Program-made: the position numbers and the translations under genes
Shown: one piece after another, positions 46,593 through 55,315 of the stretch
How the letters are laid out: each line of letters starts with the position of its first letter
How positions within the stretch are numbered: the first letter of the stretch is position 1
Origin: Actinomadura latina NBRC 106108
GTDB taxonomy: Bacteria > Actinomycetota > Actinomycetes > Streptosporangiales > Streptosporangiaceae
Assembly (NCBI RefSeq): GCF_001552195.1
Contig: NZ_BCQS01000011.1
Span: forward strand, 1-64,000
Reading direction: 5' to 3'
Length of the DNA stretch: 64,000 nt
Notes under the pieces: generated by a model
What the model saw: only the letters and a program-made list of their open reading frames with translations
Database searches by the model: none
Told to the model about the DNA's origin: nothing

Positions 46593-46681
46593 GCCGTTCA
46601 TCCTCCCACCGCAATGATCAGAAATCGTGCGGGGCGCGCCCCTACAATCATGCGATCGGCTACCCGCAGGGAGGTCCGTCC

Positions 46682-47491
46682 ATGAGCGGTGAGCATCATC
46701 CGGAGTGGGTGATCGACCCCGAGACCCCCAGCGTGGCCCGGATGTACGACTACTACCTCGGAGGCAAGGACAACTTCGCCGCCGACCGCGCGGCCGCCGA
46801 CCAGGTGGTCGCGGCGATGCCGAACGTCCTGGAGTTCACCCGCGCCAACCGCCGGCTGCTGTCGCGGGCCGTGACGATGATGGCCGCCAGCGGCGTCCGC
46901 CAGTTCCTCGACATCGGCTCGGGGCTGCCGACGCGCGAGAACGTGCACGAGGTGGCCCAGCGCGCCGCCCCCGGCTCCCGCGTCATCTACGTCGACAACG
47001 ACCCGATCGTCCTCGTGCACGCCCGGGCGCTGCTGGCCGACAACCCGCTGACCACCGTCGTGCAGGCCGACCTGCGCGAACCGGAGGCCGTCGTAGGTCA
47101 TCCCGAGGTCAAGGCCCGGATCGACTTCGACCAGCCGGTGGGCCTGCTGATGCTGGCCATCCTGCACTTCATCCCGGACGAGGACCGTCCGGCCGAGATC
47201 GTGGCGCGGCTGCGCGAGTCCCTGGCGCCCGGCAGCTACCTGGCCGTCTCGCACGGCTACCGCGGCGCGATCACGCAGGACGTCGAGGACCAGGTGCGGT
47301 CCGCCTACGGCAGGACGGGAGCGGGCGACCTCATCCCGCGCGGGGTCGACGAGGTCATGGCGTTCTTCGAGGGGACCGAGCTCGTCGGGCCCGGCCTGGT
47401 GCAGGTCGCCGACTGGCGGCCGGACGGCGAGGCGCTGCGGTCCGACATGGCCCCGCCCGGTTTCCTCGCCGGCGTGGGCAGGGTGGTCTGA
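46682..47491 (+). CDS. SAM-dependent methyltransferase, PF04672 (DUF574) family
   Basis: 269 residues, ATG after CAGGGAGG. Family hallmarks: PSVARMYDYYLGGKDNFAADR at the N-terminus and FLDIGSGLPTRENVHEVA as SAM motif I, with YVDNDPIVLVHARALL as motif II and MLAILHFIPD as motif IV. The family is abundant in Streptomyces and relatives, and its substrates are mostly unknown. It overlaps the P450 gene by one base (TGATG), so the two are probably co-translated and may act on the same small molecule. Confidence 0.88.
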   Translation: MSGEHHPEWVIDPETPSVARMYDYYLGGKDNFAADRAAADQVVAAMPNVLEFTRANRRLLSRAVTMMAASGVRQFLDIGSGLPTRENVHEVAQRAAPGSRVIYVDNDPIVLVHARALLADNPLTTVVQADLREPEAVVGHPEVKARIDFDQPVGLLMLAILHFIPDEDRPAEIVARLRESLAPGSYLAVSHGYRGAITQDVEDQVRSAYGRTGAGDLIPRGVDEVMAFFEGTELVGPGLVQVADWRPDGEALRSDMAPPGFLAGVGRVV

Positions 47492-48675
47492 TGCTCCCGC
47501 TGGAGTTCCTGTTCAGCCGGGCGTTCAGCGAAGACCCGTACACCGTGTACGCCGAACTGCGGGAGCGGGGCCCGGTCCACCCCATCGACTTCCCCCGGGG
47601 CGCCACCGCCTTCCTGGTGGTCGACCACGAGCACGGCCGCGCGGCGCTGAACGATCCGCGCCTGTCCAAGGACGTCGCGCACAGTGCCGTGCCCGTGAAC
47701 GGCGAGCAGTTCTTCGGCGGCACGATGCTCGCCATGGACCCGCCCGACCACACCCGGCTGCGCGGCCTGATGGCGAAGGCGTTCACCGCCGGACGGGTCG
47801 AGAAGCTGCGGCCCCGCGTCCAGGAGATCGCCGACGCGCTGCTGGACGGCATCGCCGCGCGCGGCGGGGCCGACCTGATCGAGGACCTCGCCGTCCCGCT
47901 GCCGGTCCAGGTCATCTGCGAGCTGCTCGGCGTCCCGGCGTCCGACCGGGCCCGGTTCCGCGCGTGGACGGCCGTGCTGACCGTGCCGGCGCTGACCGCC
48001 GAGGCCCGCGCCTCCCGCCGCGACGCCGCCCGCGAGTTCAACGGCTACCTGAGCGAGGCCATCGCAGCCCGCCGGGCCGCCCCCGAGGACGACCTGATCA
48101 GCGCCCTGATCACCGCCCGCGACGGCGATTCCGCCCTGGCCGAGGCCGAACTACTGGCCGCCATCGCCCTCCTGCTGATCGCGGGGCACGAGACGACGGT
48201 CAACCTCATCGGCAACGGCGTCCTGGCCCTGCTCCAGGCGCCCGGCCAGCTGGAGCTGCTCCGGACGCGGCCCGAGCTGCTGCCGTCCGCGATCGAGGAG
48301 CTGCTGCGCTACGACGGCCCGGTGGAGCGGGCGAGCCAGCGCATCGCCCTGGTGGACATGGAGATCGCCGGTACCCCGATCCCCAAGGGCGCCTGGGTGC
48401 ACGTCTCGCTCGGCGCCGCCGACCGCGACCCCGCCGCGTTCGACGACCCCGACCGGCTTGACGTGACCCGCGCCCCCAAACGCCACGTCGCCTTCGGCCA
48501 CGGCCTCCACTTCTGCCTCGGCGCCCCCCTCGCCCGCCTGGAGGGCCAGATCGCCATCGGCGGCCTCCTGGCCCGCTTCCCCGGCCTCGCCCTCGCCGTC
48601 CCGCCCGCCGACCTGCGCCACCACCGCACCGGCTCCATCGTCCGCGGCCTGGTCACCCTCCCCGTTCGCGTCTGA
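47491..48675 (+). CDS. Cytochrome P450
   Basis: 394 residues, complete. I-helix oxygen-binding motif LLIAGHETTVNL, ExxR in EELLRYDG, and heme loop FGHGLHFCLGAPLARLE with the cysteine ligand. This is the soluble bacterial class I type that needs ferredoxin and reductase, neither of which is nearby. Substrate unknown; coupling to a DUF574-type methyltransferase suggests a small tailoring pair. It is outside the red cluster and separated by unrelated genes, so a role in pigment tailoring is not supported. Confidence 0.9.
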   Translation: MLPLEFLFSRAFSEDPYTVYAELRERGPVHPIDFPRGATAFLVVDHEHGRAALNDPRLSKDVAHSAVPVNGEQFFGGTMLAMDPPDHTRLRGLMAKAFTAGRVEKLRPRVQEIADALLDGIAARGGADLIEDLAVPLPVQVICELLGVPASDRARFRAWTAVLTVPALTAEARASRRDAAREFNGYLSEAIAARRAAPEDDLISALITARDGDSALAEAELLAAIALLLIAGHETTVNLIGNGVLALLQAPGQLELLRTRPELLPSAIEELLRYDGPVERASQRIALVDMEIAGTPIPKGAWVHVSLGAADRDPAAFDDPDRLDVTRAPKRHVAFGHGLHFCLGAPLARLEGQIAIGGLLARFPGLALAVPPADLRHHRTGSIVRGLVTLPVRV

Positions 48676-48735
48676 CGCCCGTCACCACCAGCCGAAGGCC
48701 AGCCAGGTGAGGAAGGGCGCGACGCGGATGGGAGT

Positions 48736-48786
48736 CCCCTGACGGGCCACCGGGAAGCCGGTGAGTGGGTGGCGGCCCGTCAGGGG
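48736..48786. terminator. Long hairpin terminator between P450 and hydrolase genes
   Basis: CCCCTGACGGGCC (48736-48748) pairs perfectly with GGCCCGTCAGGGG (48774-48786), 13 bp, and the stem can extend inward with ACC/GGT after a 2-base bulge. It lies between two convergent genes and probably serves both. Confidence 0.82.
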
Positions 48787-48811
48787 GGCCTGATGGACCG
48801 GGGTGTCCCGG

Positions 48812-50200
48812 TCAGCCGATGGAGCAGGTGTTGGCCACGTCGCCGGTGGTCTGGCGCGGGACGGTGGCGCTGGGCGGGGGCGCCTGGCCGCCGCGAGGGG
48901 CCGTCCAGCGTTCGAGGTCCTCGAACGCCGTCCGCATGCAGGGGAGCAGCGGGCGCATCCTGGCGGGGAACATGTCGTATTCGAGGTCGAGGTGGGACGC
49001 GCCCTCGATCCGGTAGTAGCGGTGCAGCGCGCCCCTGTGCTGCGAACGGATCTTCCGGTCGTAGGCGTCGCCGTGGACCTTGATCGGCAGGAGGGTGTCC
49101 AGCGTCCCCTGCACGGTGATCATCGGCTTGCCGATGCGGCCGGTCATCCCCAGCCGCTCCACCGTCTTGTGGACGCTCCTGGGACGCGCGTAGTACCGGT
49201 AGTCGGTGTCGCAGCCGGGCGTACCGCTCTCGCAGTACGGGATGCCCGCCTCCAGGTCGCCGTCGTAGGCCGGGTCGACCTCTTCGCGGTAGATGCGCTG
49301 AGTGTTGTCCCAGAGGACGCGGTAGTTGAAGTCCCACAGGAACTCCGAGCCGGGCGCGAAGCCGGCCTTCAGCATCGCGGCGTGCGCCGCTGGGTCGCCG
49401 GTCGCGGCGTACTTCGGGTAGTTGCGCAGCGCCACCGGCAGGTACACCAGCGCGTTGTTCCCGCCGTCGCGCGGCCAGTACGTGCCTTCGGCGTCGATGC
49501 CGCCGTCGTACAGCTCGGGGTGGTTCTCCAGCGCCCAGCGCACCAGCTGGCCGCCGTTGGAGATGCCCGCCGCGTACGTCCTGCGGAGCGGCTTGCGGTA
49601 GTGGCGGGCCACCGTGACCTTGGCGGCGACGGTGAGCTGCGTCATCCGGCGATACCACTCCGCGATGGCGTCGCCAGGACGCGTGCCGTCCTTGTAGAAC
49701 TGGTTGCCGCTGTTGCCCTTGTCGGTCGAGGCGAACGCGTATCCCTTGGCCAGCACCCAGTCGGAGATGGTGAAGTCGTTGGCGTACTGGAGGCGCGTCC
49801 CCGGCGCCCCCGAGACCACCAGGCCGCCGTTCCAGTTCTCCGGAAGCCGGATCACGAACTGGGCGTCATGGTTCCAGCCGTGGGTGGTGTTGAACGTGGA
49901 GCCGTCCTGGAAGTAGCCGTCGATCTGGATTCCCGGCACTCCGCTCGGGTTCCTGGTGGCGGTCGAGTGCAGCCCCGTCCACTGGGCGGGGACGGTGTGG
50001 CCCGAGGCGACCGTGCCGGCGGTGGTCAGGTCGTCCAGGCAGGCGGCGATCTGCTTCTCCGCTCCGGGGACGTGGACCTCGTGCATGCGGGCGCAGCCGG
50101 CGTCGGCCTGCGCGGCCGCACCGGTCACCGCGACCAGCGGGACCGCCAGCAGCGACCCCAGCGCGACTGAGAGGACGGAGGATCGGCGAAGGACAGGCAT
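48812..50200 (-). CDS. Secreted alpha/beta hydrolase, tannase/feruloyl esterase or hydroxybutyrate-oligomer hydrolase-like
   Basis: 462 residues from ATG 50200 with GGAGG upstream; the frame is open further but the upstream part is not protein-like. Signal peptide about 1-34 (LLAVPLVAVTGAAAQADA). The mature part has nucleophile motif GISNGGQLVRWALENHP, DNWNGGLVVSGAPG-like oxyanion region (ENWNGGLVVSG) and a late GASHLDLEYD carrying the histidine. Several cysteine pairs suggest extracellular disulphides. The substrate is not certain. A 271-base divergent gap to livG includes two GGTCACGGC direct repeats (50417 and 50443). Confidence 0.8.
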   Translation of the reverse strand: MPVLRRSSVLSVALGSLLAVPLVAVTGAAAQADAGCARMHEVHVPGAEKQIAACLDDLTTAGTVASGHTVPAQWTGLHSTATRNPSGVPGIQIDGYFQDGSTFNTTHGWNHDAQFVIRLPENWNGGLVVSGAPGTRLQYANDFTISDWVLAKGYAFASTDKGNSGNQFYKDGTRPGDAIAEWYRRMTQLTVAAKVTVARHYRKPLRRTYAAGISNGGQLVRWALENHPELYDGGIDAEGTYWPRDGGNNALVYLPVALRNYPKYAATGDPAAHAAMLKAGFAPGSEFLWDFNYRVLWDNTQRIYREEVDPAYDGDLEAGIPYCESGTPGCDTDYRYYARPRSVHKTVERLGMTGRIGKPMITVQGTLDTLLPIKVHGDAYDRKIRSQHRGALHRYYRIEGASHLDLEYDMFPARMRPLLPCMRTAFEDLERWTAPRGGQAPPPSATVPRQTTGDVANTCSIG

Positions 50201-50471
50201 GTGCGGCCTCCGGGGGTGGGTACGGGGATCGTCGGTCCGCCCCGTGGGAGATGACATGCTCCGCGACCTGCGGCGGGCGGGGCCACGTCGCCGAGCACAC
50301 TCTTCACCGGCGTCCTGTGGTGGCGGCACCCTGCGGTGTGCGCCGCCTCATAGTCGGCCGCCCGAATATGTGCCGGGTCACCTGGTTCGCACGCGCCGCC
50401 GCCGCCTAGCGTTCACGGTCACGGCGACCCGAGTGTGGTGCCGGTCACGGCACGACGCATGAGGAGGGCGC

Positions 50472-51263
50472 ATGGGCGATCCCGTCCCGGAGGCCCCGCT
50501 TCTGACGGCTCCGGTTCTGACGGCTCGGGGTCTGGTGAGGGAGTTCCGCGGTTTCCGTGCGGTGGACGGCGTGGACCTCGACATCGGGGAGGGTTCCGTC
50601 CATGCGCTGGTGGGGCCGAACGGCGCCGGCAAGACGACGCTGTTCAACCTCCTCACCGGTTTCCTGAAGCCCACCGCGGGCAGCGTGCTGCTGGCGGGCC
50701 GCCGGGAGCTGGCCGGGCGCAGCCCCGAGGCGATCACCCGGCTGGGCGTGGCGCGCTCGTTCCAGATCACCAGCCTGTTCGCCGAGCTGACCCCGCGTCG
50801 GCACCTGGAGCTGGCGCTGGCGAGCGGCACCGGCCTGGGCTGGCGGTTCTGGCGCTCGGACCGGGCGCTGGACCGCTTCGCCGGACGCGCGGGGGAGCTG
50901 CTCGACCAGGTCGGGCTCGCCGGTCACGGCGACGTCCCGGCGGGCTCGCTGTCGTACGGCAGCAAGCGCGCGCTGGAACTCGCGCTCGCTCTGGCGCTCG
51001 ACCCCAAGGTGCTGCTGCTGGACGAGCCGACCGCCGGCATGGGCGTCGAGGACGTGGAACGCACCATCGAGCTCGTCCGCAAGATCCGTGCCGGCCGGAC
51101 CGTGGTCCTGGTCGAGCACAACATGAACGTGGTCGCGAGCCTCGCCGACCGGGTGACCGTCCTGCAGCACGGCAAGGTGCTGGCCGAGGGCCCGTACGCC
51201 GACATCCGCCATGACCCGCGCGTCATCACCGCCTACCTGGGGGACTCCCATGCTGCGCGTTGA
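50472..51263 (+). CDS. livG: Branched-chain amino acid-type ABC transporter ATPase (LivG-like)
   Basis: 263 residues, ATG after AGGAGGGCGC. Walker A GPNGAGKTTLFNLLTG, signature region GSLSYGSKRALELALAL (replacing LSGGQ as LSYGS, as in LivG proteins), Walker B KVLLLDEPTAGM and switch histidine VLVEHNMNVV. First gene of livG-F-K-H-M, overlapping livF by 14 bases. Such HAAT-family importers take up branched-chain amino acids, amides, urea or aromatic acids. The acyl-CoA ligase downstream hints at a carboxylic acid substrate, but this is not decisive. Confidence 0.9.
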   Translation: MGDPVPEAPLLTAPVLTARGLVREFRGFRAVDGVDLDIGEGSVHALVGPNGAGKTTLFNLLTGFLKPTAGSVLLAGRRELAGRSPEAITRLGVARSFQITSLFAELTPRRHLELALASGTGLGWRFWRSDRALDRFAGRAGELLDQVGLAGHGDVPAGSLSYGSKRALELALALALDPKVLLLDEPTAGMGVEDVERTIELVRKIRAGRTVVLVEHNMNVVASLADRVTVLQHGKVLAEGPYADIRHDPRVITAYLGDSHAAR

Positions 51264-51951
51264 CGGACTGTCCGCCTGGTACGGCGAGGCGCAGGCCCTG
51301 CGCGAAGTGTCGATGCGGGTGGACGAGGGCGAGATCGTCACGCTCGTCGGACGCAACGGCGCCGGCAAGACGACGCTCCTGCGCTGCCTGATGGGATTGC
51401 ACGGCGCGCACGGCCGGACGGCGGGCACCGCCTCGCTGTTCGACGACGACATCTCCGCTCTCAGCTCGCACAAGCGTGCCCGGCGCGGCCTCGGCTACGT
51501 CCCGGACGACCGCGGCATCTTCGCGACGCTGTCGGTGGAGGAGAACCTGACGCTCCCGCCGCGCACGGGTCCCGATCCGTGGTCGCTGGAGCGGGTCTAT
51601 GAGACGTTCCCCCGCCTTCGAGAACGGCGCCGGTTTCCCGGGACGAAGCTGTCGGGCGGCGAGCAGCAGATGCTCGCACTGGCCCGGGTGCTGCGGACCG
51701 GTGCCCGGCTGCTGCTGTGCGACGAGCCCACCGAGGGCCTGTCGCCCCTGATCGTCCAGCAGATCGGCGCGATCCTGCGGGAGGTCAAGGCGGCCGGGGT
51801 CACCGTCCTGCTCATCGAGCAGAACGTGCACTTCGCCGCCACCGTCGCCGACCGCCACTACCTGCTCGCCGAGGGCCGGATCGTCGACGCGCTGGACAAC
51901 GACCAGGTCCGTGAACGCGAGCACGAGCTGCTCGACTACCTCGGCATCTGA
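51250..51951 (+). CDS. livF: Branched-chain amino acid-type ABC transporter ATPase (LivF-like)
   Basis: 233 residues from ATG 51250 within the end of livG. Walker A GRNGAGKTTLLRCLMG, signature LSGGEQQMLALARVL, Walker B ARLLLCDEPTEGLSP, histidine LLIEQNVHFA. The two ATPases (livG and livF) form the heterodimer of HAAT importers. Followed after 51 bases by the binding-protein gene with its own strong ribosome binding site, probably to allow higher expression of that protein. Confidence 0.9.
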   Translation: MLRVDGLSAWYGEAQALREVSMRVDEGEIVTLVGRNGAGKTTLLRCLMGLHGAHGRTAGTASLFDDDISALSSHKRARRGLGYVPDDRGIFATLSVEENLTLPPRTGPDPWSLERVYETFPRLRERRRFPGTKLSGGEQQMLALARVLRTGARLLLCDEPTEGLSPLIVQQIGAILREVKAAGVTVLLIEQNVHFAATVADRHYLLAEGRIVDALDNDQVREREHELLDYLGI

Positions 51952-52002
51952 CCACGCCGGAACCGGACGGGCCGAGTCCGTGAGATCGAAGGAGAGGCCG
52001 GA

Positions 52003-53244
52003 ATGAAAGTCTTGGGCTGGAGCGGTGGCCTGGCCGCCGCAGGGCTGCTGCTGGCCGCGTGCGGGGGCGGGCCGGCCGGCGGCGGCGGGAAGATCAGCGA
52101 CGGCAAGGTCGTGCTGGCCGTGCTGAACGACGCGTCGGGCATCTACGCCGACACCTCGGGCAAGTCCACGGTCGAGGCCGTCAAGATGGCGGTGGCCGAC
52201 TACAAGGCCAAGTACGGCGGCAAGGCGGTGGCCGAGAAGATCGAGGTGGTGGCCGCCGACCACCAGAACAAGCCGGAGATCGCCAACTCCAAGGCGCAGG
52301 AGCTGTACGACCGCAAGCACGCCGACCTGATCGTGGACGTGCCCACCTCGTCCGCCGCGTTCGCCGTCGCCACCATCGCCAAGAACAAGAAGAAGGTGTT
52401 CATCGACGTCGGCGCCGCCAGCACCGAGCTGGAAGGCAAGCAGTGCAACAAGTACACCTTCCACTACGGCTACAACAGCTACATGCTCGCCCACGGCACC
52501 GGTACCGAGGTGACCAAGGACGGCGGCAAGAGCTGGTACATCATCTACCCGGACTACGCGTTCGGGCAGGACATGCAGAAGACGTTCGGCGAGGCCATCA
52601 AGGCGGCCGGCGGGACCGTGGTCAAGGCCGACCCGACGCCGTTCCCCAACGACAACTTCTCCACGTTCCTGCTCAAGGCGCCCAACCTCGACCCCAAGCC
52701 GAAGGTGATCGGCACCATGCACGCCGGTGGTGACCTGGTCAACCTGGTGAAGCAGTACAACGAGTACAAGCTGCGCGACAAGGGCGTCGGTCTGGCGGTC
52801 GGGCTGCTGGCCCTCAGCGACATCCACTCGCTCGGCCCGGACGCCCTGCACGGGGTCCGCTACACCGACATGTGGTACTGGAACCTGGACGACAGGAGCC
52901 GCGCCTGGGCCGACAAGTTCCAGGCCAAGGTCGGCAAGCGCCCCACCGCGAACATGGGCGCCAACTACTCGGCCGCGCTCCAGTACCTGGAGGCCGTGCA
53001 GCGCGCGGGCACCGACAAGTCCGACGCGGTGGTGAAGCAGCTGGAGGGCGCCAAGATCGATGACATGTTCGCCCGCAACGGCACCATCCGCCCCCAGGAC
53101 CACCTGCTGCTGCACGACGCGTACCTGTCGCAGGTGAAGCCGTCCAGCGAGGTCAAGGAGCCGTGGGACTACGTGAAGATCCTCAAGACGATCCCGGCGG
53201 CGGAGGCGTTCCAGCCGCAGCCCGACCCGTCCTGCGCCCTCTAG
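52003..53244 (+). CDS. livK: ABC transporter substrate-binding lipoprotein (LivK-like)
   Basis: 413 residues, ATG preceded by AAGGAGAGG. Lipoprotein signal with lipobox LLAAC (C20) then a Gly-rich tether. Type I periplasmic binding fold: VVLAVLNDASGIYADTSGKSTVEAVKMAVADY, DHQNKPEIANSKAQELYDRKHADLI and an EVTKDGGKSWYIIYPDYAFGQD-like hinge. It captures the substrate outside the membrane for LivH/LivM. The ligand cannot be deduced from motifs. Confidence 0.88.
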   Translation: MKVLGWSGGLAAAGLLLAACGGGPAGGGGKISDGKVVLAVLNDASGIYADTSGKSTVEAVKMAVADYKAKYGGKAVAEKIEVVAADHQNKPEIANSKAQELYDRKHADLIVDVPTSSAAFAVATIAKNKKKVFIDVGAASTELEGKQCNKYTFHYGYNSYMLAHGTGTEVTKDGGKSWYIIYPDYAFGQDMQKTFGEAIKAAGGTVVKADPTPFPNDNFSTFLLKAPNLDPKPKVIGTMHAGGDLVNLVKQYNEYKLRDKGVGLAVGLLALSDIHSLGPDALHGVRYTDMWYWNLDDRSRAWADKFQAKVGKRPTANMGANYSAALQYLEAVQRAGTDKSDAVVKQLEGAKIDDMFARNGTIRPQDHLLLHDAYLSQVKPSSEVKEPWDYVKILKTIPAAEAFQPQPDPSCAL

Positions 53245-53254
53245 GGGTCGTCAC

Positions 53255-54118
53255 GTGCTGCAACAGGCGTTCAACGGGCTGGTGGGCGGGGCGTTCTTCG
53301 CCCTGCTCGCCCTCGGCCTGGCCGTCATCTTCGGGATGCTCGGCGTCGTCAACCTCGCCCACGGCGCGTTCTACATGCTCGGCGCGTTCGGGGCGTTCAT
53401 CGCGCTCGACTCGTTCGGCCTGAACTTCTGGCTGTCCCTGGTGCTGGTGCCGCCGCTGCTGGGCGTGGCCGGGATCGTCCTGGAGCGGCTGTTCATCCGG
53501 CGGCTGACGCCGCTGGACCCCCTCTACAACTTCCTGTTCACCTTCGGCCTGGCGCTCATCCTGCAGGACCTGGTGAAGCGGCGGTACGGGGTGAACTCGC
53601 AGCCGTACCCGAGGCCGTCGCAGCTGGACCGGACGGTCGACCTCGGGCTGTTCACCTACCCCGCCTACCAGGTGTTCGTGCTGGCGATCTCGGTGCTGGG
53701 GTGCCTCGGGGTGTGGGTCGTCCTCACCCGGACGCGCGTCGGGATGATCGTCCGGGCGGCGACCGAGCGGCCCGAGCTGACCCGCGCGCTCGGCATCGAC
53801 GTCGGCCGGTGGGTGACCCCGGTGTTCGGCTTCGGGGTCGCGCTGGCCGCGTTCGCCGGCGTCCTCGCCGCGCCGATGCGGGCGGTCAACCCGCTGATGG
53901 GCGCCGACCTGATCATCACGGTGTTCGCGGTGGTGGTGATCGGCGGCCTCGGGTCGGTGTTCGGCTCGGTCGCCGCGGGCTTCGCCGTCGGGCTGGTGTC
54001 GGCGCTGGGCAATCTCTACATCCCGTCGCTCTCCCAGACCCTGGTGTTCATCCTCATGGCCGCCGTCCTGCTGTGGCGGCCCGCCGGCCTGTTCGGACGC
54101 GAGGAGGCGTTCCGGTGA
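53255..54118 (+). CDS. livH: ABC transporter permease (LivH-like)
   Basis: 287 residues from GTG 53255, 10 bases after livK. About eight transmembrane helices, with LivH hallmarks: GAFFALLALGLAVIFGMLGVVNLAHGAFYMLGAF at the N-terminus (in outline) and VVVIGGLGSVFGSVAAGFAVGL near the C-terminus. It overlaps livM by 4 bases (GTGA) and forms the heterodimeric channel with it. Confidence 0.9.
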   Translation: MLQQAFNGLVGGAFFALLALGLAVIFGMLGVVNLAHGAFYMLGAFGAFIALDSFGLNFWLSLVLVPPLLGVAGIVLERLFIRRLTPLDPLYNFLFTFGLALILQDLVKRRYGVNSQPYPRPSQLDRTVDLGLFTYPAYQVFVLAISVLGCLGVWVVLTRTRVGMIVRAATERPELTRALGIDVGRWVTPVFGFGVALAAFAGVLAAPMRAVNPLMGADLIITVFAVVVIGGLGSVFGSVAAGFAVGLVSALGNLYIPSLSQTLVFILMAAVLLWRPAGLFGREEAFR

Positions 54119-55215
54119 TCCTCTCCAGGCTGGCCCGGTCGGGCCGGAGCGGGCCGCTGCTCCTCGCGACCGGGCTCGCCGCCGCCCTCGCCCTGCCCTG
54201 GCTGATCTATCCGCCGGTCGCGCTGGACATCGCCTGCTGGGCGCTGTTCGCCGCCGCCGTCGACCTGCTGCTCGGCTACACCGGGCTGCTGTCGTTCGGG
54301 CACGCCGCCTTCTGGGGCGGGTCCGCCTACTGCACCGGGCTGATCGCCCTGCACACCGGGATGCCGTTCCCGCTCGCGATCCTCGGCGGCGCGGCGTTCG
54401 CGGCGCTGCTGGCGGTGCCGATCGGCTACCTGTCCGTCCGGCTGACCGGGATCTACTTCGCGATGGTCACGCTCGCCTTCGCCCAGATGGTGTACTTCAT
54501 CGCCAACCAGTGGCGGGACGTCACCGGCGGGGAGAACGGCCTGCAGGGCATACCCCGGGAGCTGTTCGGCCTCGACCTGTCCGAGCCGTTCTACTTCTAC
54601 TACGCGGGCCTGCCGTTCGTGCTGGCCGGGCTGTTCGCCGCCTGGCGCATCGTCCGCTCGCCGTTCGGACGGGTCCTCGTGTCCATCCGCGACAACCCCG
54701 CCCGCGCCCGCGCGCTCGGCTACCCCGTCGACCGGTACCGGCTCCTCGCCTTCGTCCTGTCCGCCGGGCTCGCCGGGACGGCCGGCGGCGTGTTCGCCAT
54801 CGGCCACGGCTTCGCCTCCCTCGAAGGCGTCTACTGGACGACCTCCGGGCAGGCCGTGATGATGGTCATCCTCGGCGGCATCGGCACGCTGTGGGGCGGC
54901 GCCATCGGCGCGGCCCTGGTCGTCCAGCTGCAGGACTACCTGGCCACCGCCGGGTTCCAGGAGACGGGGATCGTCACGGGCTCGATCTTCATCGTGATCG
55001 TGCTGCTGTTCCGCCGGGGCATCTGGGGGACGGCCCGCCACCTGCTCGCCGCCCGCCGCCCGGCCGCCCCCGGCGCCGCTCAGGCCGCGGGCACGGCGAC
55101 CGGGACGGCGAGCAGCGCGGCCTCCCGCGCGGACTTGCGGGCCGTCTCGTCGAAGTCGGGGGCGACGCACGCGAAGAGCGTCCGGCCGTCGGAGCCGCCG
55201 AGCCCGCAGGCGTAG
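54115..55215 (+). CDS. livM: ABC transporter permease (LivM-like) with an abnormal C-terminal tail
   Basis: 366 residues from GTG 54115. About nine or ten transmembrane helices: LLLGYTGLLSFGHAAFWGG, YLSVRLTGIYFAMVTLAFAQM, ILGGIGTLWGGAIGAALVV. The family normally ends soon after the last helix (LLFRRGIWGTARHLLA, about residue 310). Here the frame continues some 45 residues as AAQAAGTATGTASSAASRADLR..., which is exactly antisense to the C-terminal coding region of a decayed SMP-30 gene. The native stop seems to have been lost when that fragment was brought next to it. The tail is cytosolic and may be harmless. Confidence 0.86.
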   Translation: MILSRLARSGRSGPLLLATGLAAALALPWLIYPPVALDIACWALFAAAVDLLLGYTGLLSFGHAAFWGGSAYCTGLIALHTGMPFPLAILGGAAFAALLAVPIGYLSVRLTGIYFAMVTLAFAQMVYFIANQWRDVTGGENGLQGIPRELFGLDLSEPFYFYYAGLPFVLAGLFAAWRIVRSPFGRVLVSIRDNPARARALGYPVDRYRLLAFVLSAGLAGTAGGVFAIGHGFASLEGVYWTTSGQAVMMVILGGIGTLWGGAIGAALVVQLQDYLATAGFQETGIVTGSIFIVIVLLFRRGIWGTARHLLAARRPAAPGAAQAAGTATGTASSAASRADLRAVSSKSGATHAKSVRPSEPPSPQA

Positions 55216-55312
55216 ACGTTCGTCCCGAGGCCCACCTCGTCGGTGATCACGCCTTGAGCAGGACGCCGTCGCCGGTGATCACGCTGCCGTTGGGGGACCT
55301 CCCGTGATGGTG
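55080..55312 (-). pseudogene. SMP-30/gluconolactonase-family gene remnant
   Basis: On the minus strand, about 55 codons read VITDEVGLGTNVYACGLGG, SDGRTLFACVAPDFDE and AREAALLAVPVAVPAA followed by a stop at 55080. This is the pattern of the C-terminus of SMP-30/gluconolactonase-like hydrolases. Just upstream, in another frame, SPNGSVITGDGVLLKA matches the PNGSVITPDG core motif of the same family. The two pieces are separated by a frameshift and by loss of most of the protein; no N-terminal half exists before the adjacent ligase stop. So this is a deletion relic, overlapping the livM tail. Confidence 0.62.
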
Positions 55313-55315
55313 CAC

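Noticed and set aside
47491..48675. P450 as a prodiginine tailoring enzyme
   Set aside because: It is 13 kb from the cluster, beyond unrelated operons, and paired with a different methyltransferase.
50417..50451. Two GGTCACGGC direct repeats before livG
   Set aside because: The 26-base spacing and GC-rich content make chance likely; not strong enough for a separate regulatory call.
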